From: Paucilactobacillus kaifaensis
Lineage (GTDB): Bacteria > Bacillota > Bacilli > Lactobacillales > Lactobacillaceae
Assembly: GCF_005405145.1 (NCBI RefSeq)
Contig: NZ_BJDM01000001.1
Location: forward strand, 62,001 to 126,000
Length of the DNA: 64,000 nucleotides
Direction: 5' to 3'
Under the pieces are notes generated by a model that saw only the letters and a list, made by a program, of their open reading frames with translations, was not told the DNA's origin and searched no databases. The position numbers and the translations under genes are program-made. This document shows, piece by piece, positions 52,709 to 61,260 of this stretch; the stretch's first letter is position 1, and each line of letters starts with the position of its first letter.

Positions 52709-53899
52709 TTATTTAGATATCGCTCTCAAATACCAGCCAGTAGCAATCAATAACAGCACGCCACAGATGGCAAAAATCCACGCTAACGAAATTACATCAG
52801 CAAGTGGTCCAAGCCCAAGACTCCCAATCAGTAGCATTAAACTACCAATCATTTGATACGCCGCAAACGTCCTGCCCATATACTCAGGTGCCGCGGTTGT
52901 TTGAATAATCACCGCTTGGGCAGTCATAATATACGGAAAGCTCCACCCTGCTAGAAACATTGTCATCAGATATAGCCACATATTAGGCATGAATCCCATT
53001 GCCACCATTGCGATGGCAAACCCACCAACGGCAATTCCAAGTACTCGTTCATTATTACTAAATTCTTTTTTCTTGGCCACTAGTAGTCCACTAATAATTG
53101 AACCACCGGCCCATAAAATCTCTTGGAGAGTTAAGTTAATAACTGTGGCGCCAAACTTTCGTTGAATTAACAGTAAACTTAATACGGTTGCTGGGGTCAT
53201 TAGCAAGTATGCTAACGCATTGATCGTAAATAATCGTCGCAACTTTAGATTGTTGAATAAATACTTAAGCCCCGTCAATACTGCTTGTTCATGTTGCTTA
53301 ATTGCCTCTGCTGCTTCATCCACCTTGACTATCTTGAGCTTAATTTTGGTCATACATAACAGTTCAATAGCAGCGGTAGCCACATCAATCATTAGCGCCC
53401 AATATAAATTAAAGTTGGCTAAAATCAAACCACCAATCATCGGTGAAAGTAATGTCGATAATGACATTAAAGTTTGATTGATACCATTAATTCGGGTTAA
53501 TTCGTTTTCTGGCACCAATTGCGGATAGGCTGAGCTCACCGCCGGTTGTTGAATTCCCTGACCAATTGAGCGTAATGCCGCAAATAGCATCAGCAACCAC
53601 AATGAACGTAGCCCCACGCCCCACATAACCGCAAGACCCAAAGTTAGTAGTGCAATTGATCCGTCAGCTCCCATGATCAGCCATTTTCGCGAGTAGCGAT
53701 CTGCCCACGTCCCACCAATTAAACTAATTAAAATCTGTGGCAACAATGTACTAACTGTAGCCATTGCTAGCCACAATCCCGAATTAGTTGTTAAACTAAT
53801 ATACCAAGTTATCGCATACCCAGTAACCATGGTACCAAATAGTGAAATATTTTGACTCGCTAAAAATAAATAACCTTGTTTTTGCCAATGTTGTTCCAT
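52709..53899 (-). CDS. MFS efflux pump, MefA-like
   Basis: A 396-residue 12-helix exporter of the Mef/MFS_3 type. It parallels MefA in the stretches G-G-T-W-A-D-R-Y-S-R-K-W-L-I-M-G-A-D and L-R-S-I-G-Q-G-I-Q-Q-P-A-V, and L-V-P-E-N-E-L-T-R-I-N-G. MefA exports 14- and 15-membered macrolides. AAGGAG precedes the ATG but is caught in possible hairpins. A 16-codon leader with an Erm-like arrest motif lies upstream, suggesting macrolide-inducible translation. Confidence 0.82.
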   Translation of the reverse strand: MEQHWQKQGYLFLASQNISLFGTMVTGYAITWYISLTTNSGLWLAMATVSTLLPQILISLIGGTWADRYSRKWLIMGADGSIALLTLGLAVMWGVGLRSLWLLMLFAALRSIGQGIQQPAVSSAYPQLVPENELTRINGINQTLMSLSTLLSPMIGGLILANFNLYWALMIDVATAAIELLCMTKIKLKIVKVDEAAEAIKQHEQAVLTGLKYLFNNLKLRRLFTINALAYLLMTPATVLSLLLIQRKFGATVINLTLQEILWAGGSIISGLLVAKKKEFSNNERVLGIAVGGFAIAMVAMGFMPNMWLYLMTMFLAGWSFPYIMTAQAVIIQTTAAPEYMGRTFAAYQMIGSLMLLIGSLGLGPLADVISLAWIFAICGVLLLIATGWYLRAISK

Positions 53900-53901
53900 A
53901 A

Positions 53902-53943
53902 GTAAAACTCCTTTTTACCTCAGCGGAGTCATTGACAGCGCTG
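53902..53943 (-). promoter_or_regulatory. Alternative hairpins over the pump ribosome-binding site
   Basis: Hairpin 1: CAGCG-CT-GTC with GAC-TC-CGCTG (53943-53921). Competing pairing: ACTCC (53929-53925) with GGAGT (53911-53907), which hides the Shine-Dalgarno sequence. A third option, GTAAAA with TTTTAC, puts the site in a loop. Hairpin 1 and the ACTCC pairing exclude each other. Confidence 0.55.
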
Positions 53944-53948
53944 GGAAA

Positions 53949-53999
53949 TTAATTTTGGGGTTGCTTGGTGGTTTTAACAACAAAAATTTTTGCCATCAT
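53949..53999 (-). CDS. 16-codon leader peptide with Erm-like arrest motif
   Basis: ATG 53999 (or the next codon, 53996) follows AAAGGAG at 4-7 bases. The peptide is MMAKIFVVKTTKQPQN. Residues 5-8 are I-F-V-V; the macrolide-stalling leaders ErmCL and ErmAL1 have I-F-V-I at 6-9 and I-A-V-V at 5-8. The stop is 50 bases before the pump start. Confidence 0.65.
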   Translation of the reverse strand: MMAKIFVVKTTKQPQN

Positions 54000-54047
54000 A
54001 ATTCTCCTTTGCATGACTAACATTGAATTAGTCGTTTACTATCCAAT

Positions 54048-54076
54048 ACAATACATAATTTAGTTAAAGAGGGCAA
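54048..54076 (-). promoter_or_regulatory. Promoter of the leader-pump unit
   Basis: -35 TTGCCC (54076-54071), 17-bp spacer, -10 TATTGT (54053-54048). Confidence 0.5.
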
Positions 54077-54113
54077 CTTTTAAATATTTTGAATGGTTAA
54101 AAAGATACTTTTC

Positions 54114-54144
54114 TTGACCTATATCCGGCTTATAGTAATATGAA
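54114..54144 (+). promoter_or_regulatory. Promoter of the SDR gene with MerR-like palindrome
   Basis: -35 TTGACC (54114-54119); either TAATAT (16-base spacer) or TATGAA (19-base spacer) serves as -10. The spacer contains CTATATCCGGCTTATAG, an inverted repeat placed as in MerR-type promoters. Confidence 0.55.
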
Positions 54145-54176
54145 CAAGCGTATTAGATTGAGAGGAGTAACTAACA

Positions 54177-54971
54177 ATGGATTTACAATTAAATAATAAG
54201 ACAGCTCTCATAACAGGCTCAACCAAAGGGATTGGTAAAGCAATTGCCATACAAATGGCTCGTGAAGGGGCCAATATCATTATTAACGGTCGCAGCAAAG
54301 AGGCCGTTGATGCGGTTGTAGCGCAACTCAAAACTGAATTTCCAGATAATCAGTTTTGTTCCGCTGCCTATGATTTAGCTGCTGAAGATCAGGTCGATCA
54401 ATTAACTAAACAATTTGCCGATATCGATATTTTGGTCAATAACATGGGGATTTTTCAGCCAATGGACTACTACCAAATTGATGATGCGACCTGGCATAAA
54501 TTTTTCGACACTAACGTCTTAGCCGGCAACCGGCTCGCCAAATTTTACCTACCTAAAATGATTCACCATGGCTTTGGTCGCATTATCTTTATTGCTAGTG
54601 AAGAAGCATTAATGCCCTCGGGTGAAATGGCACAATACAGTATGACTAAAACAATGAATCTTTCATTAGCCAAAAGCTTATCAAAATTGACTAAGGGAAC
54701 AAATGTGACTGTCAATACAGTCATGCCTGGATCCACTCTGACTGAAGGTGTTCAGTCAATGCTTGATGCCATGTATAAAGATAGTGGTTTTTCACAAGCA
54801 CAAAGAGAGCAAGATTTCATGAGCAAGCATCGCCCGTTGTCACAAATCCAACGGCTGATTAAGCCAGATGAGATTGGTCGATTTGTCACATTCGTGGCTA
54901 GTCCGTTAGCTGGAGCTTTTTCTGGTGAAGCTTTACGTATGGATGGCGGGATGGTTCCGACTATTTTCTAA
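54177..54971 (+). CDS. Short-chain dehydrogenase/reductase
   Basis: A 264-residue classical SDR with T-G-S-T-K-G-I-G-K-A at residues 12-21, V-N-N-M-G in place of NNAG, Ser in I-A-S-E-E-A and Y-S-M-T-K as catalytic pair, and M-D-G-G near the end. Substrate unknown. GAGGAG precedes the ATG. The promoter has a MerR-like palindrome but no MerR gene is adjacent. A strong terminator follows. Confidence 0.88.
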   Translation: MDLQLNNKTALITGSTKGIGKAIAIQMAREGANIIINGRSKEAVDAVVAQLKTEFPDNQFCSAAYDLAAEDQVDQLTKQFADIDILVNNMGIFQPMDYYQIDDATWHKFFDTNVLAGNRLAKFYLPKMIHHGFGRIIFIASEEALMPSGEMAQYSMTKTMNLSLAKSLSKLTKGTNVTVNTVMPGSTLTEGVQSMLDAMYKDSGFSQAQREQDFMSKHRPLSQIQRLIKPDEIGRFVTFVASPLAGAFSGEALRMDGGMVPTIF

Positions 54972-55000
54972 TTTACCGGTTTACTGTTTATTATTAAGCA

Positions 55001-55045
55001 AAAAAGATGGATGACAAAAAATAAATTTTGTCATCCATCTTTTTG
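55001..55045 (+). terminator. Terminator after the SDR gene
   Basis: Stem AAAGATGGATGACAAAA with its complement (to 55042), T-tract at the end. Confidence 0.85.
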
Positions 55046-55088
55046 GGCTGTTATGATCTGTTAGCTAATCGTTTTATTTTTATTGACA

Positions 55089-55210
55089 AAATGTGCTCCG
55101 CAAAGCAGTCACCTATGGTATAAGTAAATAAATCCTGTATACGCTAATCGCGTATACAGGATTTATTTACTTATACCACGGTGACTAAACGCTTTGCTAC
55201 GCACTCTAGA
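55089..55210 (-). repeat. Interspersed palindromic element, copy A3
   Basis: On the minus strand it starts TAGAGTGCGTAGCAAAGCG, TAG being the stop codon of the AEC carrier gene, then GTCACCGTGGTATAAG, a 30-bp near-perfect stem and the end GCTTTGCGGAGCACAT. The loop is GATTAGCG-like; GGTATAAG occurs in both arms. Confidence 0.8.
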
Positions 55211-56168
55211 TATATTGTACCAACGTCATTAAAATTGGTACCACAACTACGAACAATACTGTACTAGTGGTTACCACATTGGTTGCGTACTCAACATCAC
55301 CATGCGATTGCCCCGCCAAAATTGGTAAAACTGCTAGACCTGGTGCTGCTGACTGAATAATCAACGTACTTGATTCTAGTGATGGCATGACACTTCCGAC
55401 ATGGCCACTGACTAAAATAACGGTGATCATAATTGCTGGTGCAATAATGAATCGACCCAATAATGCCCAAATTGTGTCTTTATCAAAGTGGATTGATTTC
55501 AATCCTGCATCTGATAACACAATTCCAATATAGATCAAAGACATTGGTGTAACAATTCCACCAACCATGCTCAAGGTGGAATCAATCCAGCCTGGTACCG
55601 GAATTGCGAGGAGTAAAAATACTAATGCAACTAAGAAACCAAGTAGTGGTGCTGGTAGCAGCTTACGCCAATTGAAAGATTGATCTGAACTTTTTTCTTT
55701 AGTGGGATCATCATTTGAAATAAAGAATACCCCGATCGCCCATGTCGAAACAGTGTTCATAACATAGTAAATCAAGAAATACGGCATACTCTTAACACCA
55801 AATAATGCAGTGTTCAATGGTAACCCAATAAAAATTGTGTTGGCATTGACGAACATATTAATAAATGTTCCCCGACGGCCAGGTCGAACCCGTAGTAATT
55901 TACTCAACAGCCACGCAATTAAATACCCTACCGCGAAACTAATTAATGCGTATAACAAACCGCCAGACAACTCAACTAGTTTGTCACGCGTTAAATACTT
56001 CAACACTGAAACAAAAATTGAAGCTGGTAATGCAATGTTCATAATCAAAAACGAAATACTACCCTTAAAATTGTCATCAAACTTATTTTTCTGGCGCAAA
56101 TAATACCCCAGCGCAATTACCAAAATAATCTCAACAACACTCTCCACCGAAGTGATGAAAGCAGTCAT
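55206..56168 (-). CDS. mleP: AEC-family transporter, probable malate permease MleP
   Basis: A 320-residue auxin-efflux-carrier-type protein with ten hydrophobic helices, N-P-(x)-type inner repeats and the central polar loop K-E-K-S-S-D-Q. It follows the malolactic enzyme gene by 22 bases, the usual place of MleP, which takes up malate and releases lactate. AAGGAG precedes the ATG. Expression and usefulness may suffer from the nonsense codon in the upstream gene. Confidence 0.85.
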   Translation of the reverse strand: MTAFITSVESVVEIILVIALGYYLRQKNKFDDNFKGSISFLIMNIALPASIFVSVLKYLTRDKLVELSGGLLYALISFAVGYLIAWLLSKLLRVRPGRRGTFINMFVNANTIFIGLPLNTALFGVKSMPYFLIYYVMNTVSTWAIGVFFISNDDPTKEKSSDQSFNWRKLLPAPLLGFLVALVFLLLAIPVPGWIDSTLSMVGGIVTPMSLIYIGIVLSDAGLKSIHFDKDTIWALLGRFIIAPAIMITVILVSGHVGSVMPSLESSTLIIQSAAPGLAVLPILAGQSHGDVEYATNVVTTSTVLFVVVVPILMTLVQYI

Positions 56169-56190
56169 GATAACACTCCTTATCTAACCT

Positions 56191-57840
56191 TTATTTAATT
56201 AATTCATCTGATAATGATGAATATTTTGGTTCCCATTTAATATCAGCAACGGCCTTAGCTGCATCATTTGTTTCAACTCGACTAATTTCTTGCTCAATTG
56301 CACTAGCAGCAACTGCCTGAGCTACTGTTTGTGAAAAGTCAGCCAGCTTAGTGACAGGTGGCAATACTGCAGCCCCTGGTTGACTTGCATCGACAATTCC
56401 GCCAAGTGAATGTGCAGCCTTTGAAATCATTTCATCATTTAACACAGTTGCTTTAGCAGCTAACGTACCCAAACCAAGACCAGGATAAACCAAAGCATTA
56501 TTGGCTTGGCCAATTTGGTAGGTTACACCATTATAGTTAACGTCTGGTGCTGGAATTCCCGTTGCTACTAATGCATGACCATCAGTCCATTTAATTAAAT
56601 CCTCTGCCTTCGCTTCAGCTAACTTAGTTGGATTAGATAGTGGGAAGATAATTGGACGATCCGTATGTGCAGCCATTTCCTTAACAATATCTTCAGTAAA
56701 CGTTCCTGGTTGAGTTGAGGTTCCCACTAAAATAGTTGGGTGAATGGCCTTAACCACAGCTGCCAAGCTCGTTAATTCATCAGGATGGTCAAATTCTGAA
56801 CGCTTCCGAGCGAATGGTTTTTGTTCAGGAGTCAATGTTTCATCGTCATCAAATAACATCCCTTGCTTATCAATCATATAAAAATGAGTTCTTGCTTCTG
56901 CTTCGCTCATTCCTTGTTCAACCATTTCAGCCATGATTCGTTCCGTAATCCCAGCACCTGCAGTTCCAGCACCAAAACTTAGGTAACGTTGCTCACTTAA
57001 CTTTTGCTTTGAAATTTGTAAAGCACCTAAAATACCGGCTAAGACAATAATTCCAGTACCTTGTATGTCATCGTTAAATGTAACAATGTCTTTTTGATAT
57101 TTCTGCAAAATTTTAGCGGCATTATCACGGCCAAAATCCTCAAAGTGTAAGTACATTGCAGGAAATAGTGCTTCAGCATTTTGTACGAATTGATCAACAA
57201 ACTCAAAGTACTGATCTCCACGAACTCGCTCATGACGATTACCTAAGTATAATGGATCGTCTAACAATGTTTGGTTATTGGTACCAACGTCCAATACAAC
57301 TGGTAAAACATGACTTGGATCAATCCCAGCGGCAGCAGTATAAACCATTAACTTACCAACCGCAATATCAACTCCATTAGTCCCCCAGTCACCGATACCT
57401 AAAATACCTTCAGCATCAGTAACTACGATTAGTTGAATATCACGACCATCAGCTGCATTGATTAATGTTTCTTTCATTGAATCTGGATCATCAATCGACA
57501 AAAAGGCAGCAGACTGTGGATCAACGAATAGTTCCGACTAGTTTTCAATCGTATCAGCAATCGTTGGATCATATACGATTGGCATAAATTCAGCTACATG
57601 TTGGCTGAACAATTTGTAATACAACACACGGTTAGTATTGAAAATTTCCATCAAAAAAAGGCGTTTTTCAAGATTACTTGGCTTTGTTTGATACTGACCA
57701 TAAGTTTGTGCAACTTGTTGGTCGAGTGTTTGAATCATCGGTGGAACTAGACCTGCCAAATGAAGGCTCTGTCGTTCTGCCTTTGAAAAAGCTGTTCCTT
57801 TATTTAAAAATGGATCGTTTAAAATTTGTGTTGGTTTCAT
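56191..57840 (-). pseudogene. mleS: Malolactic enzyme gene interrupted by one TAG codon
   Basis: The full frame encodes a malolactic enzyme of 549 codons (family about 541-545): [11 protein letters not shown] at the start, E-F-M-P-I-V-Y-D-P, then T-I-E-N, TAG (57540-57538), S-E-L-F-V-D-P-Q and the rest without further defect, including the NAD site G-A-G-T-A-G-A-G. The family has Tyr at the TAG position (Y-S-E-L-F), so one base change TAT or TAC to TAG explains it. Malate decarboxylation to lactate is probably lost, unless the base is a sequencing error or is suppressed. The stop splits the gene into 100 and about 436 codons. GTGAGGA precedes ATG 57840. Confidence 0.9.
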
Positions 57841-57872
57841 AGATTATTCCTCACTTTCTGAATACAGTGAGC

Positions 57873-57902
57873 AGTCTAAGCCTTGCGAAAAACTATAGTC
57901 AA
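57873..57902 (-). promoter_or_regulatory. Promoter of the mle operon
   Basis: -35 TTGACT (57902-57897), 18-bp spacer, -10 TAGACT (57878-57873), 32 bases before the mleS start. AT-rich dyads upstream (57905-57945) may bind the LysR regulator. Confidence 0.6.
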
Positions 57903-57997
57903 ATCAGTTTGTTATGATAAAATATATTTATATGATAAATTTGAATGGGTTGGTTCGTTCGAGGAACCTAGACGTACGAACTAGCATTATTTATTGT

Positions 57998-58056
57998 GCT
58001 GAAACGTGTTAATTCAACCAGCCTTCTAGGGCTACCCGGTTGAATTAACACTCTAA
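57998..58056 (-). repeat. Interspersed palindromic element, copy C2 (short)
   Basis: Plus-strand reading: GCTGAAACGTG, arm TTAATTCAACC, 17-base loop, arm GGTTGAATTAA, CACTCTAAG. It lies in the mleR leader, just before its ribosome-binding site. Its outer arm is nearly the same as in copy C3 (61.3 kb), which is inverted. Confidence 0.75.
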
Positions 58057-58069
58057 GATTGGAGTTGCC

Positions 58070-58966
58070 ATGAATTTTCGTGATTTGGAATATTTTGTTC
58101 AACTAGTTAAAGACCGGAATTATACTAAGACTGCTCAAGCCTTTAATATCAGTCAGCCAACCATTACATATGCTATTAAACGACTGGAAAACGAGCTCAA
58201 AGTCCAGCTATTTATTCGTGACCAATCTCATCATCAACTTGACTTAACGCTTGCTGGCCAAGAATTTAATGACCATGCTCAAAACATTTTACAAGAATTG
58301 ACAACCGCAAAGGCCGATCTACTAGCGTTAAGCCAACAAAAAATTCGGTTTGGCTTACCACCAATAATTGGCACATATTATTTTCCCCAATTAGCAAAAG
58401 TTCTTATTAAGGAAAACATCATGTCCCATCTCCAAACCATAGAAGGTGGTTCCGCTACGCTGCAAGAAAAACTGTCAACCGGCGAACTAGACGTGGCTTT
58501 ACTGGGTGCAATTTCACCACTAAAACTCAAAAATATTAAAACATTACCACTTGTCAGAACCGACTTTAAAGTGATTGTCAGTCCGGATCACCCTTTAAAA
58601 AACAAACAGTCCATTAATTTTGCTGCACTAAAAAACGAATCCTTCATTGCATTAAAAGAAGGATTCGTTCATCCAGCTGCATTTCGACAACTAACTACGG
58701 CTAATCATTTTCAACCGCAAATTGTCTATACAACTCCAGATATAAATGTATTAAAAGGCATGGTCCATGAAAATGTTGGTATCAGTCTTCTTAGCGAACT
58801 GGCCTTAAACAATGAACAAGAAGTTCATGCTATCGATTTAGCAGATCAAGATCAACCACATTTTGAGATTGTGCTAGCCTACCGGCCCCAGGTTAACCCC
58901 TTAATCGACAAACTGATCAATGCTTTGAGTCAGCCTGTAGATCAATTTCCATTTCCTGGGAAATAA
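58070..58966 (+). CDS. mleR: LysR-family regulator (MleR-like)
   Basis: A 298-residue LysR regulator. The N-terminal helix-turn-helix (N-F-R-D-L-E-Y-F-V-Q-L-V, then A-F-N-I-S-Q-P-T-I-T-Y-A-I-K-R-L-E) is typical, with an effector domain behind it. It is divergent from the malolactic genes, the classical place of MleR, which activates them with malate. GGAG lies before the ATG. Its stop is three bases from the convergent EIIC-like gene. Confidence 0.88.
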   Translation: MNFRDLEYFVQLVKDRNYTKTAQAFNISQPTITYAIKRLENELKVQLFIRDQSHHQLDLTLAGQEFNDHAQNILQELTTAKADLLALSQQKIRFGLPPIIGTYYFPQLAKVLIKENIMSHLQTIEGGSATLQEKLSTGELDVALLGAISPLKLKNIKTLPLVRTDFKVIVSPDHPLKNKQSINFAALKNESFIALKEGFVHPAAFRQLTTANHFQPQIVYTTPDINVLKGMVHENVGISLLSELALNNEQEVHAIDLADQDQPHFEIVLAYRPQVNPLIDKLINALSQPVDQFPFPGK

Positions 58967-58969
58967 AAT

Positions 58970-60040
58970 TTATGCATAGTTCAATTGAAAATTAGTTGCA
59001 TCATAGAAATGCCATTTATGTGCAAACAAATAGTGGCTGAGTAAGCCCATTATAATTGGTAGCACCAAAAACAACACCGTGATTAAACTAACCGAACCAA
59101 AAGTCGGTGCCCCCATGGCATCTAATGCTGCCAACGGGCCAATTAAACCAGAAAAACCAAATCCTGCACTCATTGCAGTTCCTTGAATATTGAATAACGC
59201 ACCGATGCCACCCAGAATGCCGGCATTGATACTGATTGGAATCATTAATTTTGGCCGCGACATGATATTAGCCATCTGCATCTTAGGAGAACCCAGAAAA
59301 TGAGCCAACGATGTTCCTACCGAATTAACTTTCCAACCATAGATAGCTAGTGCAAAGCTGGCAGCAACAATCCCTAAATTAGCTGATCCTGCTGCAACGC
59401 CATGAATATTAATAGCTGCTGCAATTCCAACAGAAGAAATTGGAGAAATAATCAACAATGCAAAGATAATTCCAAGTAAAATCCCCATAATTATCGGTTG
59501 TAAATTAGTCAACTGCATAATTCCAATCCCAAGGATTTGGGTGATTTTACTAACTGGACTCAGTGTCAAACTACCAATTCCACCTGCAATCACCAGCACT
59601 AGCATCGGAATCAACAAAATGGTGTAAGCTTTCAACCGTTCACCCAATAATAGAATTAACAAGTACCCAATTAAAATTGTAATCGCAATATTAATCACAT
59701 CACCTGTGCCGCTAACAACAAATCCATTGGCACCTGGTTTGAAATTCCCCGCTCCCATGACAGCAGCCAGAGAAAGTGATGTTGTTTGAATTGGTGAAAA
59801 ATGTGCTAGCATTCCGACACAAACGGCACTCACCGCTGGTAACAAAACCATCGCTGCATTTGTCAGCGCCATAACTGAACTGGCAGCTGGAAAAATCGGC
59901 ACAATCGCCTTCAAAATCTTATTTAGTAACGCACTAGGCACAAGTGCAACAATAATTCCAATCGACAATCCATTTAGGACATTCATAATTACTTCACGAC
60001 TAGTTGGTTTGGTTGATTTTATGGGTACATTTTGTGTCAT
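58970..60040 (-). CDS. PTS_EIIC_2-type membrane protein of the aminotransferase operon
   Basis: A 356-residue membrane protein with about ten helices, rich in Gly, Ala and Ile. It looks like the PTS_EIIC_2 family (annotated as PTS IIC but usually without IIA/IIB partners), for example the stretch G-A-G-N-F-K-P-G-A-N-G-F and the C-terminal H-K-W-H-F-Y. No PTS partner gene is nearby. It starts 26 bases after an aminotransferase gene behind an aromatic leader peptide, so transport of an amino acid or 2-oxo acid is more likely than a sugar. ATG 60040 follows AAGGAG. Confidence 0.75.
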   Translation of the reverse strand: MTQNVPIKSTKPTSREVIMNVLNGLSIGIIVALVPSALLNKILKAIVPIFPAASSVMALTNAAMVLLPAVSAVCVGMLAHFSPIQTTSLSLAAVMGAGNFKPGANGFVVSGTGDVINIAITILIGYLLILLLGERLKAYTILLIPMLVLVIAGGIGSLTLSPVSKITQILGIGIMQLTNLQPIIMGILLGIIFALLIISPISSVGIAAAINIHGVAAGSANLGIVAASFALAIYGWKVNSVGTSLAHFLGSPKMQMANIMSRPKLMIPISINAGILGGIGALFNIQGTAMSAGFGFSGLIGPLAALDAMGAPTFGSVSLITVLFLVLPIIMGLLSHYLFAHKWHFYDATNFQLNYA

Positions 60041-60066
60041 TAAGAGTTCTCCTTGCATTTAATAGT

Positions 60067-61242
60067 TTATGCTGTTTTTTGCTGAACATAGGCTTGAATT
60101 CGGCTAACTGCTTTATTTAAATCTTCAGTGCTAGCTGCATAACTAAGTCTAACGTACCCTTCACCTCCAGGTCCAAAAGAAGCCCCTGGAATGACCGCAA
60201 CTTTTGCTTCTTTAGCTAGTTCATAGCAGAATTTCCAACTATCCTGGGTTAAAGTTGCTGGAATTTTAGCGAACAGATAAAAGGCACCATTAGGACTAGC
60301 ACATGTAAAACCAGCTTTTGCTAACCCGTCTAATAATAAATCACGTCGTTTACGATATGTTTCGCGCATTTTAGCACCATCATCCATTCCATGTTCAAAT
60401 GCTTCTTGTGCTGCTACTTGAGCATTTGTGGTAGCCGATGTGATTGCAAATTGGTGCACCTTACCGATTTGAGTAATCACGTCCGCCGGCCCGCACAACA
60501 ATCCAATTCTCCAGCCAGTCATTGCGTGCGACTTTGATACTCCATTCAACACTAATGTCTGCTCAGGTAGAATTGTTCCCATTGAAGCATGAGTCCCATC
60601 ATATGTTAGCTCGCTGTAAATTTCATCACTGATGCAAAAAATATCATGTTGGGCAATGACTGCAGCTAGCTTTTCTAAATCTGCCTTTTTGTAGGTAACT
60701 CCGGTTGGATTTGTGGGGAAATTAAGAATAACTGCTTTAACAGTATCTTTATTTTCCTCAATTGCAGCGGCCAATTTTTCTGGCGAAAGGATGAACCCAT
60801 CATCTGAAGTATCGACAAAGATTGGTTTCGCGCCATTCAACATGGTAACTGGAATATAAAGCGGAAAAATTGGCGTAGGAATAATAACTGTGTCGCCAGC
60901 GTTTAAAATTGCGGTTAAGGAAGAGTAAATTGCCTCTGTCGCTCCTGTAGTAACTAAAATTTGAGATTCAGGATCATAGTCTAATGCATATTTTTGTTTT
61001 AAAAAATTGGCAGCTGCTGTACGTAATCCTAAAATACCACGAGAGTTAGTATAGTGGCTTTCGTTATTTTCAATACTCTTAATTGCTGCCTGTTTCACGT
61101 GGTCTGGCGTGTTAAAATCAGGCTCCCCAAGCGTTAATTTGACGATATCTGGAATTTCAGCAATTTCTTGATTAAATTTCAAAATATCAGATGGAGTTAA
61201 AGCAGCAACTTCTTTTTTCATACGACCAATCAAACGACTCAT
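60067..61242 (-). CDS. Class I/II aminotransferase, candidate aromatic aminotransferase
   Basis: A 391-residue PLP aminotransferase of fold type I. Conserved sites are L-G-E-P-D-F-N-T-P, Y-T-N-S-R-G, N-F-P-T-N-P-T-G, the PLP lysine in G-V-S-K-S-H-A-M-T-G-W-R-I-G, and R-L-S-Y-A. By similarity it is in the PatA/AraT group (aromatic, aspartate or N-acetyl-diaminopimelate). The aromatic leader peptide upstream argues for an aromatic amino acid. ATG 61242 follows GGAGG. It is co-transcribed with the EIIC-like gene. Confidence 0.87.
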   Translation of the reverse strand: MSRLIGRMKKEVAALTPSDILKFNQEIAEIPDIVKLTLGEPDFNTPDHVKQAAIKSIENNESHYTNSRGILGLRTAAANFLKQKYALDYDPESQILVTTGATEAIYSSLTAILNAGDTVIIPTPIFPLYIPVTMLNGAKPIFVDTSDDGFILSPEKLAAAIEENKDTVKAVILNFPTNPTGVTYKKADLEKLAAVIAQHDIFCISDEIYSELTYDGTHASMGTILPEQTLVLNGVSKSHAMTGWRIGLLCGPADVITQIGKVHQFAITSATTNAQVAAQEAFEHGMDDGAKMRETYRKRRDLLLDGLAKAGFTCASPNGAFYLFAKIPATLTQDSWKFCYELAKEAKVAVIPGASFGPGGEGYVRLSYAASTEDLNKAVSRIQAYVQQKTA

Positions 61243-61260
61243 TTCTATTCCTCCTAAAAT

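Noticed and set aside
61091-61106. Seventh parS-like site (TGTTTCACGTGG) in the aminotransferase gene
   Set aside because: Only the left half matches; it lies inside coding sequence and the right half diverges.
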